DNA from: DAHUXT01 sp036273675
GTDB taxonomy: Bacteria > Chloroflexota > Ktedonobacteria > Ktedonobacterales > JADMIN01
Assembly (NCBI GenBank): GCA_036273675.1
Contig: DASUHD010000172.1
Location: 1 to 47,918 of the forward strand
Direction: 5' to 3'
Length of the DNA stretch: 47,918 bases
Positions 16,360 through 25,619 of the stretch are shown here, in pieces. Within the stretch, counting starts at the first letter, position 1. Each line of letters begins with the position of its first letter. A program made the position numbers and the translations under genes. Below the pieces are notes generated by a model. The model made no database searches, was not told the origin of the DNA, and was given only the letters and a program-made list of their open reading frames with translations.

Positions 16360-17076
16360 CTATTGCGCCACGGCGGTGGCCAATGGCTCGGCGAACATGC
16401 GTGCGGAAAGTATACCGCATCGCAGGATTTTGCGGAGCGACCAGCGCGTACCCAGCACCTCGACGATCCGCCCGCGGTCGTTTTCCGAGACGTTGCGCAG
16501 ACGGCGCAAGCTGACATTCTTCACCTCACGAAGCTGCTCTAACGGCAGCGCGTCGGGCAGCGTTATCGCGGCGGTGGGGTCCGGCTGCGCATTCAGCATG
16601 ACGAGGTAGCGTGCCTGCGCCTCGGCGGCCTGGCGCAGCAGCGTATTAGGCGGTGGCCCTGCACGTGTTGGCAGGTTGCGCTGATCCGGCCTGATGCGCT
16701 CGCCCAACTGGAGCAGGTCATCCAGCGACCACTCCAGCAGCGCCAGCAGCCAGTCGAGGTCTTCGTTGCTCACGGGATCGTTATCCGGCCCGAAGAAGGC
16801 GTCCGCCTGGTATGGTAATGGCCCCGCAACCTCTTGCGTCTCCATCAACTGCACGCGAAACGGCCCGGTCACGATGGGAGTCTCTTCGTCGTGGGAGCGC
16901 AGCCAGTCGTAGTAAGCGGGGATGCTCCGTTCGAGGTGGGAGACCGCCACCCACACATCCGATCCGATGGCGAAGCAGCCAGGCAAATCGAGCAGTTGGG
17001 CGCGACACATGCCGGACGGCATAACCTCGACATAGGCGTCGTGGTCGCCATGCTCGCGTTGCTGGATCAGGATCAT
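16360..17076 (-). CDS. HicB-like / DinB-like two-domain protein
   Basis: About 238 residues from ATG 17076 with GGGAGA seven bases upstream. Residues ~1-65 resemble a HicB/ribonuclease-H-like partial fold (YVEVMPSGMCRAQLLDLPGC followed by FAIGSDVWVAVSHLERSI). The middle is variable. Residues ~120-195 resemble the DinB four-helix bundle (LDWLLALLEWSLDDLLQLGERI, then LLRQAAEAQARYLVMLN). I do not see the complete three-histidine metal site of metal-binding DinB proteins, so the enzymatic role is doubtful. There is no HicA partner nearby, so a toxin-antitoxin role is unlikely. It precedes the radical SAM gene. Confidence 0.65.
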   Translation of the reverse strand: MILIQQREHGDHDAYVEVMPSGMCRAQLLDLPGCFAIGSDVWVAVSHLERSIPAYYDWLRSHDEETPIVTGPFRVQLMETQEVAGPLPYQADAFFGPDNDPVSNEDLDWLLALLEWSLDDLLQLGERIRPDQRNLPTRAGPPPNTLLRQAAEAQARYLVMLNAQPDPTAAITLPDALPLEQLREVKNVSLRRLRNVSENDRGRIVEVLGTRWSLRKILRCGILSARMFAEPLATAVAQ

Positions 17077-17119
17077 AGCGCATTCTCCCTGGGATAAGAC
17101 GCGCACATGGGTACGCCAT

Positions 17120-17142
17120 GCCGCAGGCTAAAGCCCTGCGGC
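17120..17142. repeat. Hairpin GCCGCAGG-N7-CCTGCGGC
   Basis: A perfect 8-bp stem with loop CTAAAGC lies between uvrB (stop 17242) and the HicB/DinB-like start. It may terminate uvrB transcription. Similar GCAGGCTAAAGCCTGC elements are dispersed repeats in many GC-rich genomes, so it is listed as a repeat. Confidence 0.5.
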
Positions 17143-17241
17143 TAATCCTGAGACGACCAGACTGCTCGATGAAGTAGAGGTCGTGAAGTTCCGCGACTAG
17201 CCCCGCGAAGCCGGACTGCCACTAGCCTTGCCCGCTATGAA

Positions 17242-19224
<1,983 letters not shown>

Positions 19225-19555
19225 AAAGGGTACTCCAGTCGGTTCCATCCCGTTGTGGATAAGGATAAACAGCAGATTCACGGTACGCTCGCTAGTGAGC
19301 GCAACGATGACAATTCTTTATACAATTCTTTGGCAAGATACAGGAAATGGAAGCCTCCCGTTCCAGCCCGCAGACATGGTTTGCAGACATGGTTTCTGGT
19401 ATCTATCTGGCGATAGTGGGCTTCGCGCCGTTGCCCATTCGCGTGTTGTGATGTCGGCGTGATGGTGATGTGTATCACTCTACATATAAGGCGCGGAGAA
19501 CGGCCCCTGGCGCCGCTTCCCGCGCCATCTGATTACCTGTACAGGAGCATGACAC
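19225..19555. promoter_or_regulatory. Divergent intergenic region of uvrB and the DUF302 gene
   Basis: 331 bases without a gene. It holds ACAATTCTTT twice (19310-19319 and 19322-19331, 12-base period). An inverted repeat CGCTC-GCTAGT-GAGCG spans 19286-19301, and a 13-base tandem duplication spans 19370-19395. On the plus strand ACATATAAGG near 19490 could hold the -10 of the DUF302 gene, whose AGGAGC site is seven bases before its ATG. No Bacillus-type GAAC-N4-GTTC damage box was seen. Confidence 0.45.
19370..19395. repeat. Tandem duplication of GCAGACATGGTTT
   Basis: Two perfect 13-base copies, 19370-19382 and 19383-19395, in the uvrB/DUF302 intergenic region. This is either replication slippage or a paired protein-binding site. 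Confidence 0.7.
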
Positions 19556-19966
19556 ATGGCAAACGAGTACGGATTCGGCATTGACCTGCAAATGCCTTAC
19601 GAACAGGCTATCGCTGCGGTGAATGGAGCGCTCAAAGCCGAAGGATTCGGGGTGCTTACGACGATTGACGTTCAGCGAACGCTGCGCGAGAAGCTGGGCG
19701 CGGAGATGGAGCCATATACGATTCTTGGCGCGTGCAACCCTCCACTGGCGCATCGCGCGCTGAGCGCTGACCGTGAAATTGGGCTGTTGCTGCCCTGCAA
19801 TGTTGTCGTACGGGCCACAGAGACAGGCAGCCGGGTAGATATTGTTGACCCGCAGGCGATGATGGGCATTGTCGGCAATGATGCGCTCAATGATGTCGCG
19901 TCAGAGGCGCGTCAGAAGCTGCAAAACGTCGCCGCACAGCTTGCGGCCGAGGTGAGCGCATCATAG
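19556..19966 (+). CDS. DUF302 domain protein
   Basis: A 136-residue cytosolic protein made of a single DUF302 domain. The family pattern is clear: YGFGIDLQMPYEQAIAAVNG (helix after the first strand), GFGVLTTIDVQRTLREKLG, YTILGACNPPLAHRAL, IGLLLPCNVVVR and the C-terminal DPQAMMGIVGND. Family members are small alpha/beta proteins of unknown biochemical function, often linked to redox or thiol stress. Cys in GACNPP and LLPCNV may be functional. The ATG has AGGAGC seven bases upstream. It is monocistronic, convergent with the membrane-anchored gene downstream. Confidence 0.9.
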   Translation: MANEYGFGIDLQMPYEQAIAAVNGALKAEGFGVLTTIDVQRTLREKLGAEMEPYTILGACNPPLAHRALSADREIGLLLPCNVVVRATETGSRVDIVDPQAMMGIVGNDALNDVASEARQKLQNVAAQLAAEVSAS

Positions 19967-19986
19967 GTTTCGTAGCGGTTCATATT

Positions 19987-20026
19987 ATCTGCCGGCGCGC
20001 TTCCCGCTAATGACTGTGCGGCAGAT
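19987..20026. terminator. Hairpin between convergent genes
   Basis: ATCTGCCG and CGGCAGAT form a perfect 8-bp stem with a 24-base loop, between the stops at 19966 and 20039. There is no U-tract, so a bidirectional terminator role is only a suggestion. Confidence 0.35.
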
Positions 20027-20038
20027 GCCCCTATGTTG

Positions 20039-20677
20039 TTAAAGGCTGGGCTGCTTTTCCTGCGCGATCTTCTTCTGCAGCGCCTTGAGGTAAGATTCCG
20101 CGCTGTCGATATCGGCGTTGGCGTACTTCTCCAGGGTGGTCGGCAACTGGTTCACGGTGTCGCGCCATTGGCCCACCATTTGCTCGATGCCGTCGAGTTG
20201 GCTGATATGCACGTTGATCTTCGCCAGGTTATCCTTGGCCGACTGGAGCGCGTTATAGAGCACGTCGAGCGCGCCGCCTTCAATGGTAGTCATCAGCCGC
20301 GAGAGCGGCAGCACGATGAACTTGACCGCCAGCCGGGTTAGCTCCGCTGTGGCGATGGCGCCATCAATCGTCAGACCCTCGATCTGGGAGAGTTCGTCCA
20401 GAATCGCTTTGCGTCCGCTATCCACACCAGCACTGAAGGCATCCTGTACCTCTGCCTGCGTAAACTCGCCCATCTTCTTGAGCGCGACTGGGGCCAGCTC
20501 GACACCCGCCACACAGGCGCCGACGCCCACCCCCGCGAGCAATGCGCGCCGCGCAATCTTGCCGCCTGACCCAGACTTCTTCTGCTCGGCGGGAGGGATT
20601 GTGGGCGCGGTGGCGCTCGTCGCCGTCGCCTGAGTGTTGACTGGAGTCGTCTCGTACGGGTTGCCTGGCTGTGTCAC
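20039..20677 (-). CDS. Membrane-anchored helical protein of unknown function
   Basis: A 212-residue protein starting at GTG 20677 (weak GCAGGT upstream). A T/P/A-rich N-terminus of ~38 residues is followed by KIARRALLAGVGVGACVAGVEL. This is a twin-arginine-like hydrophobic segment that could be a Tat signal or a membrane anchor. The rest is predicted helical, with a second moderately hydrophobic stretch (AVKFIVLPLSRLM) and amphipathic helices, ending KALQKKIAQEKQPSL. I do not recognise the family. It begins 108 bases downstream of purH, with no clear promoter seen in that gap. Confidence 0.65.
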   Translation of the reverse strand: MTQPGNPYETTPVNTQATATSATAPTIPPAEQKKSGSGGKIARRALLAGVGVGACVAGVELAPVALKKMGEFTQAEVQDAFSAGVDSGRKAILDELSQIEGLTIDGAIATAELTRLAVKFIVLPLSRLMTTIEGGALDVLYNALQSAKDNLAKINVHISQLDGIEQMVGQWRDTVNQLPTTLEKYANADIDSAESYLKALQKKIAQEKQPSL

Positions 20678-20785
20678 GTTGAACCTGCTCTCTGTTGCCG
20701 CTATTGCTCAGTTGACAATAAGTCCATTGCGCGGTCGCTTCAGTTATACGGAGAAGGGCCGCCGAAAGTTTGTGAACCGCTGCAT

Positions 20786-22441
20786 CTAATGCCGGAAATG
20801 GCGCTGCCCGGTAAAGATCATCGCGATGCCCGATTTGTTCGCCGCCTTGATGACCTCGCTGTCGCGAATCGAGCCGCCCGGCTGAATGATCGCCGTTACC
20901 CCGGCTTTTGCCGCCATCTCGACGCCATCCGCGAATGGGAAGAACGCATCCGAGGCGAGCACGCTGCCGCGCGCGCGATCCGCCGCGCGATCCGCCGCGA
21001 TGCGCACGCTATAGACGCGATTCATCTGGCCAGCGCCAACGCCCACCACCATCAGTTTATGCGCCAGCACAATCGCATTCGACTTCACCTGCTGCACGAC
21101 CTTCCAGGCAAACAGCAGGTCGGTCACCTCTTCGAGCGTCGGTTCGCGCTCCGAGACGACCTTGCGCGGAATATCGCCCTCGGAGATCATGTCCGCCGAC
21201 TGGATGAGCAGCCCGCCGCTCACCCGCCGCACATCCAGTTGATAGGGATCGTGCGTATCGGTCTTGACGAACTGCGGGCCAATCGGGGTGTCGGTGGCCA
21301 GCAGGCGCAGATTCTTCTTCGCCGCCAGCACCGCCAGCGCCTCAGGTGAATAGCCTGGCGCGATGATGGCCTCGTAGAAAATCTGGCTCAACTCGCGCGC
21401 GGTCTCCTCATCAACCTCACGATTGAAGCCGAGTATACCACCATAGGCCGAAATGGGATCACCCGAATGGGCGCGGCGATAGCTCTCAGCCAGCGAGTCG
21501 CCACAGGCCAGGCCGCAGGGGTTGGTATGCTTCACCACCACGGCCGTCGGTGGCTTGAAGCTGGCGACGGCGTTGAGCGCGGCATCCAGATCGAGCAGGT
21601 TGTTGAAGCCAAGCTCTTTGCCCTGCAACTGGCGCGCCCCCGCGACCGACGGCGGAATCGGGTGCGCCGCCGCCGCGTTCTCTTCGCTGCTACCTGTGAC
21701 GATATCCGCCGCGTCGTCAGCGGATGCGCCCAAGCGCTCGTCCAGTCCGGCGGGCGTGCCTCCCCAGGCGTAGAGCGCCGCCTGTTGGTGTGGGTTCTCG
21801 CCGTACTTCAGCCGCATCAGCCGACGCAGGCCGAGCGTCAGCTTCTCGGGGAAAAGCTCGTCCGACGTTCCACGGCTCAGATATTCGGCGATGGCGGTGT
21901 CGTAGAGTGCGGTATGCTGGAAGGCGATGGCGGCCAGCTTGCGGCGTGTCTCCACGCTGGCGGACCCCTGGGTCTGCATCTCTTCGAGGACGATTTCGTA
22001 ATCCTCAGGCCGCACGACGACGGTGACCGACGGAAAGTTCTTCGCCGCCGCGCGCAAGAGCGTGACCCCGCCGATGTCGATCTCTTCCAGCGCGGCTTCG
22101 AGCGTCACGTCGGGTTGCGCGACGGCCTCTGAGAAGGGATAGAGATTGCAGACCACCAGATCAATCGGGGTGATGTGGTGCTCCTCCAACTCGGCCATGT
22201 GCGCGTCCCGGTCGCGCCGCGCCAGGATGCCGCCATGCACCGCCGGATGCAGCGTTTTGACGCGCCCATCAAGGATTTCGGGAAAGCCAGTAATCTCGCT
22301 GATCGAGTGGACGGGCAGGCTCGCCTCCGCCAGCGCCTGCGCGGTCTTCCCGGTGGAATAGATTTCGACGTTCAGTGCGCTCAATCCCTGCGCGAACGCG
22401 ACGACTCCCGTCTTGTCGTAGACACTGATGATCGCGCGCAT
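20786..22441 (-). CDS. purH: Bifunctional AICAR transformylase / IMP cyclohydrolase
   Basis: A 551-residue enzyme for the last two steps of IMP synthesis. The N-terminal cyclohydrolase domain (~1-200) shows SVYDKTGVVAFAQGL, STGKTA, GFPEILDGRVKTLHPAVHGG and CNLYPF. The C-terminal transformylase domain shows LRYGENPHQQAALY-type sequence (LKYGENPHQQAALY), GKELGFNNLLDLDAA, the catalytic KHTNPCG, SAYGGILGFNR and the terminal QPGGSIRDSEVI...FTGQRHFRH. Length is somewhat above the usual ~520 because of a short insert rich in A/D/S (ADDAADIVTGSSEENAAA). The ATG has GAGGAG seven bases upstream. It sits 34 bases after the MglA-like gene and is probably cotranscribed with it. Confidence 0.97.
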   Translation of the reverse strand: MRAIISVYDKTGVVAFAQGLSALNVEIYSTGKTAQALAEASLPVHSISEITGFPEILDGRVKTLHPAVHGGILARRDRDAHMAELEEHHITPIDLVVCNLYPFSEAVAQPDVTLEAALEEIDIGGVTLLRAAAKNFPSVTVVVRPEDYEIVLEEMQTQGSASVETRRKLAAIAFQHTALYDTAIAEYLSRGTSDELFPEKLTLGLRRLMRLKYGENPHQQAALYAWGGTPAGLDERLGASADDAADIVTGSSEENAAAAHPIPPSVAGARQLQGKELGFNNLLDLDAALNAVASFKPPTAVVVKHTNPCGLACGDSLAESYRRAHSGDPISAYGGILGFNREVDEETARELSQIFYEAIIAPGYSPEALAVLAAKKNLRLLATDTPIGPQFVKTDTHDPYQLDVRRVSGGLLIQSADMISEGDIPRKVVSEREPTLEEVTDLLFAWKVVQQVKSNAIVLAHKLMVVGVGAGQMNRVYSVRIAADRAADRARGSVLASDAFFPFADGVEMAAKAGVTAIIQPGGSIRDSEVIKAANKSGIAMIFTGQRHFRH

Positions 22442-22475
22442 ACGTCTTCTCCTCAGTTCCGGCAGCCTAGAGATA

Positions 22476-23051
22476 TCACAACCCAGCCATCACCGCCTTA
22501 CAAATCGCCCGGAGCGTGGGGAAAACGCCCTCGCCCGTCACAGCGGCCGCAGGGAACGCGGGCACACGCCGCCGATTGAGATACCGTTCAAGTGTAGCTT
22601 CAGGAACGGCGTTGGGCAAGTCGCGTTTGTTCCATTGCATCACGAAAGGGAACCGGCCCAGGTCGTTGCCCATTCGCCGCATGTTCGTCTCAAGCTCGAT
22701 CAGGCTCTGGAAGTTCTCTTCCAGTTTCTCGGGAGAGGAGTCGGCGACGTAGACGATGCCATCGGCTCCGTTCAGCACGGCGACGCGCGTCCGCTCGTAG
22801 AGCACCTGGCCTGGAACGGTGTAGAGGTGGAAGCGCACCCGGAAGCCATGGATGTCGCCCAGGTCGAGCGGCAGAAAGTCGAAGAAGAGCGTGCGCTCGT
22901 TCTCGGTGGCTATCGAGAGCAGGTCGCCTCTGGCGGGCTGTGGCGCATGCGAGAAGATATATTGCAGGTTGGTCGTTTTGCCGCAGTAGCCGGTGCCATA
23001 GTAGACGATTTTGCACTGGATCTCGCGGCTGGCAACATTGATGAGGGCCAT
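22476..23051 (-). CDS. MglA-family small Ras-like GTPase
   Basis: A 191-residue small GTPase. The P-loop GTGYCGKTTN is at residues ~19-28. The switch II position carries TVPGQ in place of the canonical DxxG, an MglA hallmark. NKRDLP is the guanine-specificity motif and AAVTGEGV the G5-like loop. In Myxococcus MglA sets cell polarity together with its GAP MglB, a roadblock protein. In other bacteria such pairs serve uncharacterised signalling. The roadblock gene is 14 bases upstream, making a compact GTPase/regulator pair. purH follows 34 bases downstream. Confidence 0.93.
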   Translation of the reverse strand: MALINVASREIQCKIVYYGTGYCGKTTNLQYIFSHAPQPARGDLLSIATENERTLFFDFLPLDLGDIHGFRVRFHLYTVPGQVLYERTRVAVLNGADGIVYVADSSPEKLEENFQSLIELETNMRRMGNDLGRFPFVMQWNKRDLPNAVPEATLERYLNRRRVPAFPAAAVTGEGVFPTLRAICKAVMAGL

Positions 23052-23065
23052 GATCTGCCTAACGC

Positions 23066-23560
23066 CTAATCTCGGAACAGGTAATCGATGGTGTTCTCAA
23101 CCGAGTTACGGAACTGGACATTGACGACCTGTTCTTTCGCCTCGGCGCTGCCCGAAAGCACGCGGTCGAGCACGCGCTCCAGCTCGTCGCTGGCCCGGCG
23201 CGCCAGCACCTTGACCAGCCCGACGTGCGTCTGCTTGTCGAAGGCCACCACCAGCAGCCAGTGCTCGCGAATCAGGCTGGTATAGATGCTCTCATGCACG
23301 CCCTGTTGCAGAATACCGCGGAAGTCGCGCTCGCCCAGAATCTCGGCCACCTGGCGCGACGACGAGAACGCGCCCGCCAGCAGCGCCCCCAGCGCGACAA
23401 TATCACGTTCGCTGGACTGCTGTTGCGCGGTAATGACCTGCCCGCTCTTATCCAGCAGCAACACGTGGCTGGCGCTGCTCTCCTGTGCCAACCGTTCCAG
23501 CAGGCGCGCAATGGCCTCTAGCTCGCCTGGCGAAACGACGATATTGGTGAGTTGCTCCAT
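23066..23560 (-). CDS. Roadblock/LC7 domain protein (MglB-like)
   Basis: About 164 residues from ATG 23560 (MEQLTNIVVSPGELEAI) with GGAGG five bases upstream; the ATG at 23581 is less likely. The roadblock fold is seen as LLERLAQESSASHVLLLDKS, GQVITAQ, IVALGALLAGAFSSSRQVAEIL and VHESIYTSLIREHWLLVVAF. A C-terminal helical tail of ~45 residues follows (DELERVLDRVLSGSAEAKEQ). Such proteins dimerise and act as GAPs or platforms for MglA-like GTPases. The next gene encodes exactly such a GTPase. The order roadblock-GTPase is typical of mglB-mglA. Confidence 0.9.
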   Translation of the reverse strand: MEQLTNIVVSPGELEAIARLLERLAQESSASHVLLLDKSGQVITAQQQSSERDIVALGALLAGAFSSSRQVAEILGERDFRGILQQGVHESIYTSLIREHWLLVVAFDKQTHVGLVKVLARRASDELERVLDRVLSGSAEAKEQVVNVQFRNSVENTIDYLFRD

Positions 23561-23646
23561 GCCGCCCTCCACAACGCGCACCTGCTTCGGCCAGTCGGCC
23601 CCGCTGGCCCACCGACGCAGTCATTCCCATCTCAGTGGATGGCGTC

Positions 23647-23652
23647 ATTATA
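23647..23652 (-). promoter_or_regulatory. TATAAT -10 element upstream of the roadblock/GTPase/purH genes
   Basis: A perfect TATAAT on the minus strand, about 87 bases before the roadblock start. No convincing -35 (the hexamer 17 bases upstream is TAGCGG), so it may need an activator or be coincidental. Confidence 0.35.
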
Positions 23653-23749
23653 CGGCCTGAATGCAGAGACCGCTATAACCGAATCGACCTTTGTGCTGGT
23701 CTGGCGGCAGAAAGGGTACGCTGATCCCGGGAAAATCCGCGGCGCTGGC

Positions 23750-24076
23750 TCACTGCCTCTCGGTGATTTTCGCCTGATAGGGCTTGCTCACCAGCGGCAG
23801 ATATTCCTGGTGACGACGGATATAGGCCGCGACGTACGGACAGAGCGGGACGACTTCCAGCCCATCGGCGCGGGCGGCTTCGAGCGCGGTGCGCGCCAGC
23901 ATACCCGCGATGCCCCGGCCCTCCAACGCGGGCGGTACCTCCGTATGGTAGAAGGTGATGCGCTTGCCCTGGCGCTGGTAGGTGAGGATGGCGACCTCGC
24001 CCTCGGCATGAACCTCGTACTGGTCTTCCGCCTCGTTATCGATCACAGAATACTGCTCATTCTCGCTGCTCATCAT
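23750..24076 (-). CDS. YjdJ-type small GNAT acetyltransferase (COG2388)
   Basis: A 108-residue minimal GNAT domain. It has EAEDQYEVHAEGEVAILTYQ, RITFYHTEVPPALEGRGIAG (acetyl-CoA loop E-G-R-G-I-A-G), LARTALEAARADGLEVVPLCPYVAAYIRRHQEY and a short tail. CPYV/ARYF-Y-HPEY is the family signature around the tyrosine-rich C-terminus. The ATG at 24076 has GGGAG five bases upstream. It follows the CDGSH Fe-S gene by 26 bases, and this pairing suggests one transcript. Substrates of the family are unknown. Confidence 0.9.
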   Translation of the reverse strand: MMSSENEQYSVIDNEAEDQYEVHAEGEVAILTYQRQGKRITFYHTEVPPALEGRGIAGMLARTALEAARADGLEVVPLCPYVAAYIRRHQEYLPLVSKPYQAKITERQ

Positions 24077-24086
24077 CTATGCTCCC

Positions 24087-24107
24087 GCCTATTGTCTATT
24101 GCCTATT
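24087..24107. repeat. Three tandem 7-base repeats (GCCTATT/GTCTATT/GCCTATT)
   Basis: Three consecutive near-identical heptamers span the junction between the CDGSH gene stop and the GNAT ribosome binding site. Slippage could alter the intergenic spacing. Confidence 0.6.
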
Positions 24108-24567
24108 CCGCCTCGAATCCTGCCGTACGGTGGGTACCGTCGCAGAACGGTTTCTTGTGGGACTGCCCGCAACGGCAGAGCGCCACCCGGCAATCCTCGC
24201 GCAGTAAGGCGCCATCGGCGTTCACAATGCGCACCCGGCCGCGCAGATAGAGCGGGCCATCTGGCTGCGGCGCCACCGTCACTTCGTCAGCGACTTCTTC
24301 CTGTGGCCCGCCGTCGAGCCGCTCGAAGTGGAGCGCGCCGCTGGGACACCGCGCGACAACCCGCGCGATCTCGTCGGCCTCGGCGGCGTCGATCTTTATC
24401 CACGGGCGCGCGGATGGCTGGAAGACCGCTGGCAGCCCTTCCACGCAGCGATGGGAGCTGATGCAGCGACCGGGATTCCACGAAACCGCAATCTTGTCGG
24501 TCTGGTAGACCCGCAGACTCTTGTTCGGTTGCTGAGGCTGCCCTGTCTCTCCCAACGATGACGTCAT
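24103..24567 (-). CDS. Fused divergent 4Fe-4S / CDGSH iron-sulfur protein
   Basis: About 154 residues from ATG 24567 with AGGAG seven bases upstream. Residues ~15-85 form a COG3592-type divergent mono-cluster domain. Its pattern is WNPGRCISSHRCVEGLPAVF, then ARVVARCPSGAL, giving three or four cysteine ligands. Residues ~105-150 form a CDGSH domain: DCRVALCRCGQSHKKPFCDGTH, i.e. C-x-C, then C-D-G-x-H, binding a 2Fe-2S cluster through three Cys and one His. These proteins are thought to serve electron transfer or cluster storage. It lies upstream of the small GNAT gene. Confidence 0.9.
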   Translation of the reverse strand: MTSSLGETGQPQQPNKSLRVYQTDKIAVSWNPGRCISSHRCVEGLPAVFQPSARPWIKIDAAEADEIARVVARCPSGALHFERLDGGPQEEVADEVTVAPQPDGPLYLRGRVRIVNADGALLREDCRVALCRCGQSHKKPFCDGTHRTAGFEAE

Positions 24568-24729
24568 GGCGACACTCCTCTCTATCATCCGCTGGATGGC
24601 ATCCTTACACGAACACGAATCTTTCAGAACATGCGGCGCAACATCTCGGCGCGATGCATTGTTCAATGGCATTGTACCTCATAGGCCACGATCCCTCAGC
24701 GCGCGTATTCAGGTTCGTCCGGCCCCTGA

Positions 24730-24769
24730 CCCCCTCCCCGGTCTATACACCCCTGCAAGGGGGAGGGGG
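24730..24769. repeat. GC-rich palindrome, family A
   Basis: CCCCCTCCCC (24730-24739) and GGGGAGGGGG (24760-24769) form a perfect 10-bp stem with a 20-base loop that includes CTGCAAGG. Member of the same family as 1757-1780 and 33974-34013. Confidence 0.65.
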
Positions 24770-25021
24770 AGCCAGAAACCAGAAGCGGGGCGCCAGGGGT
24801 GGGTGTAACACAAAGTTGTCGAGGATTCCCTAAAAGCGCTCATGCGCTGCCGTCGCGACCTTCTACGACCGCATCATGTGAGATGATGACTCGCCGCGAG
24901 CCGCTGTTTGCAGCGTAGCATGCATGGCGGGTGGTCGCATGTGGGCAGACGAGGCAAGAGGCGAGGGTATGCGGAGAAATGGGACATGAAAGCGAAAGCA
25001 GGGCGGCTCCCTCCCCCGGCC

Positions 25022-25047
25022 CTTCCCCCCTGCAGGGAGAGGGGAAG
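25022..25047. repeat. GC-rich palindrome, family A
   Basis: CTTCCCC (25022-25028) pairs with GGGGAAG (25041-25047) around CCTGCAGGGAGA. The flanks CTCCCTCCCCCGGCCC and AGCAGAAGC extend the family resemblance to the 24.7 kb copy. Confidence 0.6.
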
Positions 25048-25168
25048 CAGAAGCTGCGTGGCTGATGGCACATATCCTGCACGCATGAGAGTCCTCTTGT
25101 GGGAACGTACGCCCACAGCTAAAGCATGGCGCCAGGACGAGCGACTTAGCACGATTAAGGAGTGAAAC

Positions 25169-25492
25169 ATGGATACCAACCGCGATATGTACAACACCTC
25201 TGGGCAGGTTCCTATCTCGCCAGGCACGGATGTCTATGACGCGAATGGGGACAAGGTCGGAACAGTGCGGCAGTACAATCCTCAGGCGAGCTACATGGTG
25301 CTGGAGAAGGGGACGCTCTTCAAGAAGGACCTGTATGTTCCGGTGAGCGCTATCGACCGCACCACGACGGACGGCATTCGGCTCAGCCTATTCAAGGATG
25401 ATCTGAAGGCGGATCGCTTCACCGCGCCGCCAACGTCAGATGCATCAGGCATGGCCAATGATCGCCCGTTGGACGGCGATCTGATGCCATAG
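25169..25492 (+). CDS. DUF2171/PRC-barrel-like small protein
   Basis: A 107-residue protein with AAGGAG six bases before its ATG. The core (residues ~15-75) has the small beta-barrel pattern GTDVYDANGDKVGTVRQYNP, YMVLEKGTLFKKDLYVPVSA, IDRTTTDGIRLSL. This is typical of DUF2171 and PRC-barrel-like domains that occur in stress-related proteins of GC-rich soil bacteria. The tail is a P/D-rich low-complexity segment. Function is unknown. It is monocistronic, with a strong hairpin downstream at 25583-25610 and ~600 gene-free bases upstream. Confidence 0.8.
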   Translation: MDTNRDMYNTSGQVPISPGTDVYDANGDKVGTVRQYNPQASYMVLEKGTLFKKDLYVPVSAIDRTTTDGIRLSLFKDDLKADRFTAPPTSDASGMANDRPLDGDLMP

Positions 25493-25582
25493 GAGCGCCT
25501 TGTTTCGCGCCGAGCGTGTGGGCGTTTTGCTCGCGGTGAGCGCGCCCGCACACGGCAACCCATAGTTTGCAACTGGCTTTAC

Positions 25583-25610
25583 AAGCCTCTGCCAGAGATG
25601 GCGGGGGCTT
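25583..25610. terminator. Strong hairpin between convergent DUF2171 and MgtC genes
   Basis: AAGCCTCTGCC and GGCGGGGGCTT pair over 11 positions (two G-T wobbles) around the loop AGAGAT, between convergent stops. There is no long U-tract, but its position fits a bidirectional terminator. Confidence 0.6.
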
Positions 25611-25619
25611 GTTCGCGCC

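Larger units (their letters stand above)
24568..25168. promoter_or_regulatory. Gene-free region with two family-A palindromes and a short inverted repeat
   Basis: 601 bases without a convincing gene; open frames here merely translate the GC palindromes. Contents in order are the divergent promoter zone of the CDGSH gene, a palindrome at 24730-24769 and another at 25022-25047. GTGGG-AACGTACG-CCCAC (25099-25116) lies about 50 bases before the DUF2171 gene and could be an operator. AAGGAG precedes that gene's ATG. Confidence 0.5.

Noticed and set aside
16360..17076. HicB antitoxin of a toxin-antitoxin pair
   Set aside because: No HicA-sized partner gene is adjacent, and the protein carries an additional DinB-like domain.
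24840..25227. Frames in the gene-free region before the DUF2171 gene
   Set aside because: Their sequence translates the GC palindromes (PSPCRGEGPGEG-type) and shows no start signal.
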